From Paenibacillaceae bacterium (GTDB taxonomy: Bacteria > Bacillota > Bacilli > Paenibacillales > NBRC-103111), in contig JAJFMO010000314.1 of the NCBI GenBank assembly GCA_020697475.1, positions 1 to 5,240 of the forward strand: a stretch of DNA of 5,240 nt, given 5' to 3'. Positions 1 to 5,240 of the stretch are shown here, piece by piece. The notes beneath the pieces are model-generated. The model saw only the letters and a list, made by a program, of their open reading frames with translations. It ran no database searches and was not told the origin of the DNA. A program made the position numbers and the translations under genes. How positions within the stretch are numbered: position 1 is the first letter of the stretch; each line of letters opens with the position of its first letter.

Positions 1-112
1 GGGCCACGGCATTCCCGCGCGCCGCTTCCACGATATATTGTTGATCGGCCGGAAACATCGGCCGGATCGCCGTTAACAATCCATCGATATCTTGTTCATT
101 CGCCATAGCCAT
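1..112 (-). CDS. 5' end of an unrecognised gene, truncated by the window edge
   Basis: Thirty-seven codons are visible, starting MAMANEQDIDGLLTAIRPMF and continuing to ...EAARGNAVA before the window ends. A strong Shine-Dalgarno GAGGAGG (118-124) precedes it. The ATG at 112 lies 5 nt after it, and a second in-frame ATG at 106 lies 11 nt after it, so either could be the true start; I chose the first. There is no signal peptide or membrane segment in the visible part, so the product is probably cytoplasmic. The N-terminus is mildly acidic and probably helical. I do not recognise the family and assign no function. The gene has its own predicted promoter (about 192-200) and a leader with a hairpin, so it is probably a separate transcription unit from the upstream genes, although read-through is possible. 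Confidence 0.72.
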   Translation of the reverse strand, partial: MAMANEQDIDGLLTAIRPMFPADQQYIVEAARGNAVA

Positions 113-117
113 TATCG

Positions 118-124
118 CCTCCTC
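118..124 (-). promoter_or_regulatory. Ribosome binding site GAGGAGG of the left-edge gene
   Basis: On the minus strand the sequence reads GAGGAGG, then CGATA, then ATG. It is the best Shine-Dalgarno match in the window and is the main evidence that the short open frame at the left edge is a real gene start. Confidence 0.75.
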
Positions 125-139
125 GCCGGATTACCCCGG

Positions 140-190
140 AATCAAGAAAACCACGCCGCCGACAAGCGGAATGGTTTTCCTGTTTTGATT
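140..190 (-). terminator. Long interrupted hairpin, possible terminator of the upstream operon or leader structure of the next gene
   Basis: Read on the minus strand, AATCAA (190-185) pairs with TTGATT (145-140), GAAAACCA (179-172) pairs with TGGTTTTC (153-146), and CCGC (169-166) pairs with GCGG (159-156) around a 6-nt loop TTGTCG. A 5-nt bulge (AACAG) and a 2x2 internal mismatch interrupt the stem. An A-rich 5' arm and T-rich 3' arm (TTTTCTTGATT) are typical of intrinsic terminators, and the element lies 56 nt past the stop codon of the repeat-protein gene. The paired core is short in GC and there is no clean T run after it, so terminator strength is uncertain. It also lies between a predicted promoter and the next gene's ribosome binding site, so it would form part of that gene's leader. 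Confidence 0.5.
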
Positions 191-191
191 G

Positions 192-200
192 ATTATATCA
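192..200 (-). promoter_or_regulatory. Extended -10 promoter (TGATATAAT) for the left-edge gene
   Basis: On the minus strand the sequence TGATATAAT is a perfect extended -10 element: TG, one base, then the consensus TATAAT. The hexamer expected 17 bp upstream is TCGCGT (215-220), a poor -35, which fits an extended -10 promoter that can do without one. The predicted start of transcription is about position 184-186, giving a leader of roughly 70 nt before the ATG at 112. It is the vegetative sigma-A type. No operator was recognised. Confidence 0.55.
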
Positions 201-245
201 TGTTCGTCCACCGTACGCGAAGCAATAAGCCCGCCTGCAGCAAAA

Positions 246-3071
246 CTACTCCTCCCAAAAATGGGATTCTTCAGCCAGCAGCTTCTCCAACCCTTTATAC
301 ATGTCATAAACGCTCAGCTGATAATCTTTCATTTGTGCCAGTTTATTCATAATGTTCGGGTCGGTCAGGACGACTTCTGTCGTCCCGTTGCCCACAGGCA
401 AACCGTCGGACTTGCCGATCGTCATTTCCTGGGTAAAATAAACCCCGGTATCCGTATCCTTAAATTCGAGTAATATCGTATGCTCATCCGTTCCCGCTTC
501 AAGCAGCGCGCTCTTGGTCACGTCATAATCGAAGGTGAAGTGGAATTTGCCTTGCATGCCGTTGCTTGGTGTCGGAGCCTGCAGCAAACCGGCTTTGAAG
601 TTGGTCATCGAAACCATGTAAGGCGGGAAACGCAAACTTTTGAAATCGTACAGCGGCCGATCTCGCTCGGCGGGAAGCGCAAAGCTGGCTGCACTAACGT
701 AAGCGACAGGTGTTCCCGTATCGCCTCCGTTCGCAATTCCGCCGTTGCTGTCGGAGACGCCGATCCCCACGATCAGTTGCAAGCTGTCGAACTTCGTATT
801 GACCAGCGTGTCCCCGTCCTCCGACTTTTCTTTCGGAATCGTGCTGCTGACAAGCAGCGTCGCCACGCTTCTCGGACCCAGCTTACCGGTAGCCTGGGTA
901 ATATCCGCCTTGTACATCGTATCGTCGTTCGTCTTGAAATAAGCAACCAAGTTCGGTACCGACGAATCGCGCTTCTCCATATTTTGAACGTTAAGCAACA
1001 CGGTCATCAGGTTGCTGTCCGAGTCCTCGTACGAGCGGACATCAAGCACGGCAATGGAAACGCTGCGGCCGACATTGGTAATCTGATAGCTGTCGTCGAC
1101 GGAAACGAACTGTGGCAACAGCGTGTCCGTATCATGCTGGAACGTCATCAGATCGTCGGTTGTTTTGTCGTCCACTTTTTCTTGCAAAACCAGTTTCAGT
1201 GTCGAATATTGATACGTATAGGGGATCATGCCGTAAAGCTGGAAATTGACTTTGCCGTCGCGCTGAATGCCGATCACGTTGTCGAGCCGGATCGTCTTTA
1301 CCGGAATATCGATCGAGTTGTCGAGCACGAACTTGCCGGTCAACTCTGGAATCGGAAGCGAATCGGCGGACGTATTGCTGACCGTAATCCCCGCAGCCAA
1401 TATGTCTTGATCCTGCCACGGCAGACGCTGAATGGCATTCAGCTTGACCTCATACACGCCGGAATCGTTGCTGAACTCGGCTTGATCGCCGGCAGCCAAC
1501 TGTCCTTCGTTATCCGCAGGCAATTCATATGACGCCAGCGGAATGCCGGGGTCGCTATCCGTAGATTGCGCGTCGCCCGAAGCAGCGGAAGAAACGACGA
1601 GCCGGGCTCCGGCCGCGCTCACTTCAGCGGGAATCGTCGCGTGCAGCTTCACTTCTTTGGTGACGACGGGATCGATCGCCAGCTTGTTAAAATCGTCCGC
1701 CGTCATCGGATACGTTAGTCCGTCCGCCGTCTTCAGGGCGAATCTGTAAACCGGCACGACAATCGAGCTGCTGCCCGTATTTTTAATCTCGAAATAAACA
1801 ATCTTATTTACATACTTGTCGTTGACTGTGGAGGTCACCTTCTCCACCTTCGTCTCCACCGTGTTGCTGTCGGCGTCGAGCACCTTCGTCTTGCCAACCG
1901 GCACCGCCTCGGCGTTCTGCCCGGTATCCGGCGCAGGGAGCGTATAATAGGCGACAGGCAGTGTCAGCTTAGCCGCATCGTCAGTCTGGGTAATCAGCAA
2001 CTCCCAGCCGTCCGTTCCGAGCTCCAGCGGAAGCGAGCCGCTTAACTGCAGCTCCTTGTCCAACCGCGGGAAAATCGCCTGATCCTTCGCCACTCCAGCT
2101 ACGCTGAGCGGATACAGCAGTCCCTCGCTCGTCCGGATATAATATTGGTAAGCGGGGAGAGTGACACTTCGAGTGCCGATATTTTTGAGCAAAAAGGTGA
2201 TGACCGGAGTATTGTACTTCTCGTTGGTTGTCATCGTGACGCGCTTCACCTTCGTGCTTACGGGGGTACCGGACAGCGTGATCGTTCTGGCCGCCGACTC
2301 CGGTGTCACAAGGCTGTAATCGTCAGGCACGTCGACGAAACCGAGTGACCGTTCAAAGTCCGCCCTGGTGAAATCCCATGCGATAATATTAAACTGTAAA
2401 TCTTGCAAGGAAAACTGCGGACTGATCTTGGCATAAAAATGAATATCCTGGCTCGCCGTTGGCGGGATCTTGTTCTTGTCCTGGTCTTCCTGGCGGATCG
2501 ACACCGAAAATTTGACCCCGGATTTGCTCTGCAGATGCACCCAATAGTTGATGAACTGCAGGTCGGCGTTGCTGCCGTTATGCACGTCCAACGTAAACGT
2601 CACGACACTGTTCGACTCGCCGGGCAAGATCGTTACATCTTTTACCGATATACGGCTGCCGTCGCCGATATTGACTCCGCCGATCTCGGTGGGGGCAGTG
2701 TCGGCCTCTTCAGAAGCCGTGGCGTCGGATGCCCCTTCATCTGAGGTCGCTTCATCGGATACCGCTCCCGGCGTCGGCTCGTCAATCGCATCCTGCGCAA
2801 TAGCTTCCGCCTGATCCGCCTGATCCGCCTCAGCCGACACATCACCTACCGCAGCCGCATCAATCGGATCGGCCGCTGCGACGATCGCGACAGACTGAGG
2901 CACAGGAATCGCCGCCTCTACTGCCTCCGCCACCTCCGCCTCCGCCGACGGATCGCTACCTTGATTCGCCGCCAATACCGGCGCCACTGTCATCGTCGAT
3001 AACATCAGGGTCAACGCCCCGATCCACAATCGGCGGGCTCGCCGTTCATTCTTGCTATTCGTGTCACTCAT
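246..3071 (-). CDS. Secreted multi-repeat surface protein of about 941 residues, function unknown
   Basis: I place the start at the ATG at 3071 (MSDTNSKNERRARRLW...) because it follows AAAGGGGGT by 10 nt. The open frame extends upstream to an ATG at 3104 that overlaps the previous stop codon and would add 11 residues (952 in all). Residues 1-34 form a signal peptide: basic RRARR, hydrophobic core LWIGALTLMLSTMTV, then APVLA-A, cut near residue 34 or 35. Residues about 35-129 are an acidic, low-complexity Ala/Asp/Glu/Ser linker. The rest is six predicted beta-rich domains at roughly 133-249, 261-381, 394-520, 530-649, 661-801 and 806-941. There is no cysteine, no LPXTG motif, no C-terminal membrane anchor and no catalytic motif that I recognise. 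The domains resemble immunoglobulin-like or DUF4352-like sandwiches in pattern only. It is the last gene of the apparent operon with the binding lipoprotein and ABC ATPase, so it is probably an extracellular partner of that system, as a scaffold, adhesin or ligand-presenting protein; this is inference. Confidence 0.88.
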   Translation of the reverse strand: MSDTNSKNERRARRLWIGALTLMLSTMTVAPVLAANQGSDPSAEAEVAEAVEAAIPVPQSVAIVAAADPIDAAAVGDVSAEADQADQAEAIAQDAIDEPTPGAVSDEATSDEGASDATASEEADTAPTEIGGVNIGDGSRISVKDVTILPGESNSVVTFTLDVHNGSNADLQFINYWVHLQSKSGVKFSVSIRQEDQDKNKIPPTASQDIHFYAKISPQFSLQDLQFNIIAWDFTRADFERSLGFVDVPDDYSLVTPESAARTITLSGTPVSTKVKRVTMTTNEKYNTPVITFLLKNIGTRSVTLPAYQYYIRTSEGLLYPLSVAGVAKDQAIFPRLDKELQLSGSLPLELGTDGWELLITQTDDAAKLTLPVAYYTLPAPDTGQNAEAVPVGKTKVLDADSNTVETKVEKVTSTVNDKYVNKIVYFEIKNTGSSSIVVPVYRFALKTADGLTYPMTADDFNKLAIDPVVTKEVKLHATIPAEVSAAGARLVVSSAASGDAQSTDSDPGIPLASYELPADNEGQLAAGDQAEFSNDSGVYEVKLNAIQRLPWQDQDILAAGITVSNTSADSLPIPELTGKFVLDNSIDIPVKTIRLDNVIGIQRDGKVNFQLYGMIPYTYQYSTLKLVLQEKVDDKTTDDLMTFQHDTDTLLPQFVSVDDSYQITNVGRSVSIAVLDVRSYEDSDSNLMTVLLNVQNMEKRDSSVPNLVAYFKTNDDTMYKADITQATGKLGPRSVATLLVSSTIPKEKSEDGDTLVNTKFDSLQLIVGIGVSDSNGGIANGGDTGTPVAYVSAASFALPAERDRPLYDFKSLRFPPYMVSMTNFKAGLLQAPTPSNGMQGKFHFTFDYDVTKSALLEAGTDEHTILLEFKDTDTGVYFTQEMTIGKSDGLPVGNGTTEVVLTDPNIMNKLAQMKDYQLSVYDMYKGLEKLLAEESHFWEE
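249..2675 (-). repeat. Six tandem protein-domain repeats of about 132 residues within the secreted protein
   Basis: The approximate spans, in order of translation, are 2325-2675, 1929-2291, 1512-1892, 1125-1484, 669-1091 and 249-656. Equivalent valines in the opening strands (IS-V-KDV, TK-V-KRV, TK-V-EKV, YE-V-KLN, then VSIAVLDV) recur every 131 to 134 residues. Each unit then has a hydrophobic strand, an Asn-containing turn (DVHNGS, LKNIGT, IKNTGS, VSNTSA), a Pro/aromatic strand, and a T-x-x-G-x-x-Y-like hairpin. Units 2, 3 and 5 close with PVAYYTLPA, PLASYELPA and ...FALPA. Units 2 and 3 are the closest pair, with 21 identities in 51 aligned residues by hand count. Unit 5 carries a Gly/Asp-rich insertion, and unit 6 is the most diverged. 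Confidence 0.75.
2685..2969 (-). repeat. Low-complexity acidic Ala/Asp/Glu linker-coding region
   Basis: This part of the secreted-protein gene encodes about 95 residues, almost all Ala, Glu, Asp, Ser, Val, Thr and Pro, directly after the signal peptide (for example AEAEVAEAVEAA and SDEGASDATASEEAD). It is built from short DNA near-repeats on the plus strand, including cctccgcc units at about 2923-2947 and two exact copies of ctgatccgc at 2811-2828. The product is probably a disordered, strongly negative spacer that holds the repeat domains away from the wall or membrane. Such DNA is prone to slippage, so its length may vary between strains. Confidence 0.75.
2811..2828. repeat. 9-bp direct tandem repeat, two exact copies and one degenerate copy
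   Basis: The plus strand has ctgatccgc twice in a row, followed by the related ctcagccga. On the coding strand this gives the peptide ADQADQAEA inside the acidic linker. The unit is in frame (three codons), so gain or loss would not disrupt the gene. Confidence 0.8.
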
Positions 3072-3081
3072 GTTGCGGTAA

Positions 3082-3090
3082 CCCCCTTTA
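3082..3090 (-). promoter_or_regulatory. Ribosome binding site that decides the start of the secreted repeat protein
   Basis: The minus strand reads TAAAGGGGGT and, 10 nt after the last G of the run, ATG at 3071. It can pair with the 16S anti-Shine-Dalgarno using one G-U pair. The alternative ATG at 3104 has only a weak AGGT-like stretch in front of it, so 3071 is preferred. Translational coupling through the TAATG overlap at 3102-3106 cannot be excluded. Confidence 0.6.
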
Positions 3091-3103
3091 TCCATTCGTT
3101 GCA

Positions 3104-4570
3104 TTAGCGGACCTGGACGCTCGTCGCTTTACGGACACCCGACATGTCAATCGGGCCGTTCGGATTGTTCTTGATTTGCTGCAGAAGAGAATCCCCTTGA
3201 GTTTGCCATTGCTTCAAAGCATCGCGCACTTCCAGCTCTCCATTCTCGACGCTCTGGAACATTTGCCGGCCGATATCCTGCACTCTGTACAAATTCGGAT
3301 TGTCCCTCAAAGCGGCGTTATTCTGCATGGGAGCCGGAATAATGTTGTAAAACGCCTGGATATGGAAATCCAGTCCGTCGATCGGCTGAATGTATTTCTT
3401 GCGCGAAACCATCTCATAATCGTTGTGCGAGCGCAGCTTCGCCCAATCTTCGCCGTTGATGAATTTAATAAAATTCCATGCGTCGGCCTGGTTCTGCGCC
3501 TTCGCATTAATCGCCATGATCCCGTTCATGTATATATTGCCGCCGATGCCCGGCGCTTCCGGATGAGACGGCATCGTCACGACGTCCCAATTGATCGGCT
3601 TGAAGCCTTCGATCTGGCCTGCACTCTTGTTTGCGTTGACGATTTGCGTAATTTGGCTGTAATTGATAACCGCCATGGCCAGCCGACCGGACAGAAAATC
3701 GTCGTATTGGAACGGATTAAACTTGCCATTGGCCATTGGCATCGGCCGCTTGCCGTTCTCCGGACGCGGAGGAATCACCTTGTCCGTCACCAGCTGCAGC
3801 ATCGTTTTCCACACTTTCTCCCATTGGTCGCTGTCAACTGTCATTTTATCCGCATTGTCGTTGTACATCGTCAGCTGCAGAGGCGCGGTGAACACCGGGA
3901 TGCCGTTATACACGTCGCTGTATCCCGTTGAAAATCCGAACCCGTACACTGGATTTTCATCATCGGGCTTCGTTACGCGATGCGCCAGATCGAAAATTTG
4001 CTCCCACGTCATTCCGTCCTGCGGATAGCCTACGCCCGCCTGATCGAACAGCGTCTTATTGTATACAATGGCCGAAGAGGAGAACGTCGGCGCCAAGGCA
4101 TACAGCTTGTTGTCTCCGATCGTCTTCAACCCGTCGATGACCGCCGGGACGAGGTCAGACACGTCGAACTTATCTTTCGTGACCAGAGGAACGAGCTGGA
4201 TCAGCATATTGTTCGCGATTAAATCCGGCAGCTGATCGTAGCTGATCATTACCACATCTGGCGGGTTGTCTCCCTGCATGATTTCTTTAAGCGTTTCGTA
4301 TGGATTGGGTTGCTTCTCCCCGGCCTGACGGGGGACATAATATCTCGTTTCGTCCATCGTAGGAATATACTCGATCTCGATGTTCGGGTTGGCAAACTCA
4401 AATACTTCGGTGAACTGCTGCCGGAACGACGATTCGTTGTACCCTGTCGATGATGAAATGCGCAGCACATGCTGGGTTTTGTCATCCGCCCCCGTCTTCT
4501 GAGCGCAGGCGGCCAGCATCGTCGCTGACAAAGCGACGGACAATAGGATGGCTGAACTACGTTTCCACAT
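3104..4570 (-). CDS. Extracellular solute-binding lipoprotein, family 1 (sugar-type) fold
   Basis: This 488-residue protein starts with a lipoprotein signal: MWKRSS, a hydrophobic core, and the lipobox LAAC with the lipidated cysteine at residue 22, the only cysteine in the protein. It should be anchored to the outer face of the membrane. The architecture matches cluster-B/family 1 binding proteins: an N-terminal lobe with DVVMISYDQLPDL at about 105-117, a lobe-crossing region around YALAPTFSSSAIVYNKTLFD (157-176), FLSGRLAMAVINYSQI (292-307), and the characteristic C-terminal segment GGNIYMNGIMAINAKAQ then AWNFIKFINGEDW (343-376). The length is usual for Paenibacillus-type members. Such proteins normally deliver sugars or oligosaccharides to MalF/MalG-type permeases, but none is visible here and the adjacent ATPase is of another class. 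The ligand cannot be read from sequence. It may act as a sensor or as an accessory to the neighbouring transporter. The stop codon overlaps a possible start of the next gene. Confidence 0.9.
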   Translation of the reverse strand: MWKRSSAILLSVALSATMLAACAQKTGADDKTQHVLRISSSTGYNESSFRQQFTEVFEFANPNIEIEYIPTMDETRYYVPRQAGEKQPNPYETLKEIMQGDNPPDVVMISYDQLPDLIANNMLIQLVPLVTKDKFDVSDLVPAVIDGLKTIGDNKLYALAPTFSSSAIVYNKTLFDQAGVGYPQDGMTWEQIFDLAHRVTKPDDENPVYGFGFSTGYSDVYNGIPVFTAPLQLTMYNDNADKMTVDSDQWEKVWKTMLQLVTDKVIPPRPENGKRPMPMANGKFNPFQYDDFLSGRLAMAVINYSQITQIVNANKSAGQIEGFKPINWDVVTMPSHPEAPGIGGNIYMNGIMAINAKAQNQADAWNFIKFINGEDWAKLRSHNDYEMVSRKKYIQPIDGLDFHIQAFYNIIPAPMQNNAALRDNPNLYRVQDIGRQMFQSVENGELEVRDALKQWQTQGDSLLQQIKNNPNGPIDMSGVRKATSVQVR

Positions 4571-4579
4571 AAGCTTCTT

Positions 4580-4587
4580 CTCCCCTT
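4580..4587 (-). promoter_or_regulatory. Ribosome binding site of the solute-binding lipoprotein
   Basis: The minus strand reads AAGGGGAG followed by a 9-nt spacer and the ATG at 4570. With the signal peptide beginning directly at that ATG, this fixes the start with good confidence. Confidence 0.75.
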
Positions 4588-4594
4588 ATTACTT

Positions 4595-4606
4595 TCAAAA
4601 TTTTGA
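4595..4606. repeat. 12-bp perfect AT-rich palindrome in the ATPase/lipoprotein gap
   Basis: The sequence tcaaaattttga is its own reverse complement and sits in the middle of the 45-nt gap (4571-4615), just before the lipoprotein's ribosome binding site. It could be a protein-binding site or an accident of AT-rich spacer DNA. It has no loop, so it is not a good hairpin, and no regulator is assigned. Confidence 0.4.
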
Positions 4607-4615
4607 CAATATCGG

Positions 4616-5240
4616 CTACAGTTCGTTGGGCGGTTTAATAATAATCTTCTTACCGTCAAACTCCATGCTGGCTTTCCCGTCGATCTGCAGCGCCTGCAAA
4701 TATTCTTTGGGCACCTGCAGCCTGCCCGCCCGGTCGAGCACCACATACTCCTCGTGCACCTCATTCATTGAAGCAAACCCCGGGTCGCCCGCTTGGCCGG
4801 TTACGATCAAGTTCGGATTGCGCTTGATGAACTCCGTACTGGTCAATCCATCTCGGATGGCAACGACGCGATCCACCTTGCTGGCCAACGTCAAATCGTG
4901 GGTGACGATGACGATCGTGACGCCCAATTCCTTGTTCAAATTGCGAAAAATGTCCATAATCCGGTCCGAAGTCTGAGAATCGACCGAGCCGGTAGGCTCG
5001 TCGGCCAATAGCAGCTTAGGCCGGTTGCTGAGCGAGATGGCAATCGCCACCCGCTGCTGCTCTCCTCCGGACAACTGGAAGAGCTTGTTGTTCATGCGAT
5101 CCTTGAGCCCGACCCATTCGAGCAGTTGCCGTGCATAAGGCCGGTCATAGTGGCCGCTTAACATCATCGGCATCTCCACGTTCTCCAGAGCGGTCAAGTA
5201 GGGGAGCAAGTTACGGGCGTTGTTTTGCCAAATGAATCCG
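4616..5240 (-). CDS. ABC transporter ATPase, LolD/MacB/FtsE-like, with AbrB-like C-terminal extension (5' part missing)
   Basis: The frame stays open to the right edge, so only about 207 C-terminal residues are visible; the Walker A loop lies outside. The first visible residues, GFIWQNNARNLLPYLTALEN, are the Q-loop region typical of the MacB/LolD group. Next come the signature LSGGEQQR, Walker B KLLLADEP with the catalytic Glu, the D-loop region TGSVDSQTS and the H-loop THD, all intact, so the enzyme should hydrolyse ATP. The nucleotide-binding domain ends near VVAIRDGLTSTEF. About 70 further residues follow, ending in a segment that resembles an AbrB/SpoVT swapped-hairpin domain. Relatives drive FtsX/MacB-type permeases in lipoprotein release, efflux, peptide resistance or cell-wall hydrolase control. 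The partner permease is not in the window and is probably upstream (to the right). It is the first visible gene of an operon with the binding lipoprotein 45 nt downstream. The TTG at 5207-5209 is internal, not the start. Confidence 0.9.
   Translation of the reverse strand, partial: GFIWQNNARNLLPYLTALENVEMPMMLSGHYDRPYARQLLEWVGLKDRMNNKLFQLSGGEQQRVAIAISLSNRPKLLLADEPTGSVDSQTSDRIMDIFRNLNKELGVTIVIVTHDLTLASKVDRVVAIRDGLTSTEFIKRNPNLIVTGQAGDPGFASMNEVHEEYVVLDRAGRLQVPKEYLQALQIDGKASMEFDGKKIIIKPPNEL
4631..4753 (-). other. AbrB/SpoVT-like swapped-hairpin domain at the C-terminus of the ABC ATPase
   Basis: The last 45 or so residues read YVVLDRAGRLQVPKEYLQAL followed by QIDGKASMEFDGKKIIIKPP. This matches the AbrB/SpoVT/MazE pattern: a first strand ending in D-x-x-GR, a strand h-x-h-P-K/I-E, a short helix, then two strands ending in the lysine-rich KKIIIKP. 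The GR arginine of AbrB is kept, but the double arginine of AbrB's ELRR helix is replaced (EYLQ), so DNA binding is doubtful. A role in dimerising the ATPase or contacting a partner seems at least as likely. The call is by eye, without a profile search. Confidence 0.65.

Noticed and set aside
249..300. C-terminal sorting signal or membrane anchor on the repeat protein
   Set aside because: The protein ends in a charged stretch (KLLAEESHFWEE) with no LPXTG motif and no hydrophobic segment, so no anchor is supported.
480..1532. Long plus-strand open frame of 350 codons
   Set aside because: It lies wholly antisense to the secreted repeat-protein gene, has no ribosome binding site, and its product is rich in Arg, His, Val and Gln without domain or signal features, as expected from reading the opposite strand of a GC-rich gene.
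2642..2845. Minus-strand 67-codon frame rich in Arg/Pro
   Set aside because: It is a frame-shifted reading of the acidic linker-coding DNA; the repeated GC-rich triplets give Arg-rich peptide in this frame, and there is no ribosome binding site.
3176..3931. Plus-strand open frame of 251 codons
   Set aside because: It is antisense to the solute-binding lipoprotein, which has a clear lipobox and family motifs; the plus-strand product is an Arg/His/Leu-rich composition artefact.
4604..4609. TTGTCA on the minus strand as a -35 element of an internal promoter for the lipoprotein gene
   Set aside because: It matches TTGACA at five of six bases, but 17 bp downstream lies AGGGGA, part of the ribosome binding site, with no -10 sequence at any usual spacing.
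5207..5209. TTG as a start codon for the ABC ATPase
   Set aside because: The frame continues upstream to the window edge through a Q-loop motif (GFIWQNNARN), so this TTG is an internal leucine codon and the true start is outside the window.

Overview
This window looks like a stretch of a moderately GC-rich Gram-positive (Firmicutes) chromosome, most likely from the Paenibacillaceae (Paenibacillus/Cohnella type). That placement is an inference. It rests on purine-rich Shine-Dalgarno sequences close to AAGGAGG, a lipoprotein with a classical lipobox, the near absence of cysteine in the exported proteins, and a large secreted protein with no outer-membrane features. No gene was matched to a database.

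Every supportable gene is on the minus strand, so transcription runs from high to low coordinates. In order of transcription they are: (1) the C-terminal part of an ABC transporter ATPase of the LolD/MacB/FtsE type, entering from the right edge and ending at 4616; (2) after 45 nt, a 488-residue lipid-anchored extracellular solute-binding protein (3104-4570); (3) with a TAATG junction or a 32-nt gap depending on the start chosen, a secreted protein of about 941 residues (246-3071) made of a signal peptide, an acidic Ala/Asp/Glu-rich linker and six predicted beta-rich repeats of about 132 residues; (4) after a 133-nt gap holding a strong extended -10 promoter and a long hairpin, the first 37 codons of an unrecognised gene running off the left edge.

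Genes 1 to 3 read as one operon: same strand, short gaps and no internal promoter that I can defend. The combination is unusual. The ATPase belongs to the group that normally works with FtsX/MacB-type permeases rather than sugar-import permeases, yet the next gene is a sugar-type (family 1) binding lipoprotein, and no MalF/MalG-like permease is visible. The ATPase also carries a C-terminal extension that reads like an AbrB/SpoVT swapped-hairpin domain. The third gene is a large surface or secreted protein whose repeats look like a string of immunoglobulin-like sandwiches. A reasonable but unproven picture is a surface complex: an ATP-driven FtsX-type machine (permease presumably to the right of the window) with a lipid-anchored ligand binder and a long extracellular repeat protein, acting in sensing, envelope remodelling or release of a surface component.

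The plus strand has only antisense shadows of these genes. No RNA genes, insertion sequences, CRISPR arrays or attachment sites were found.
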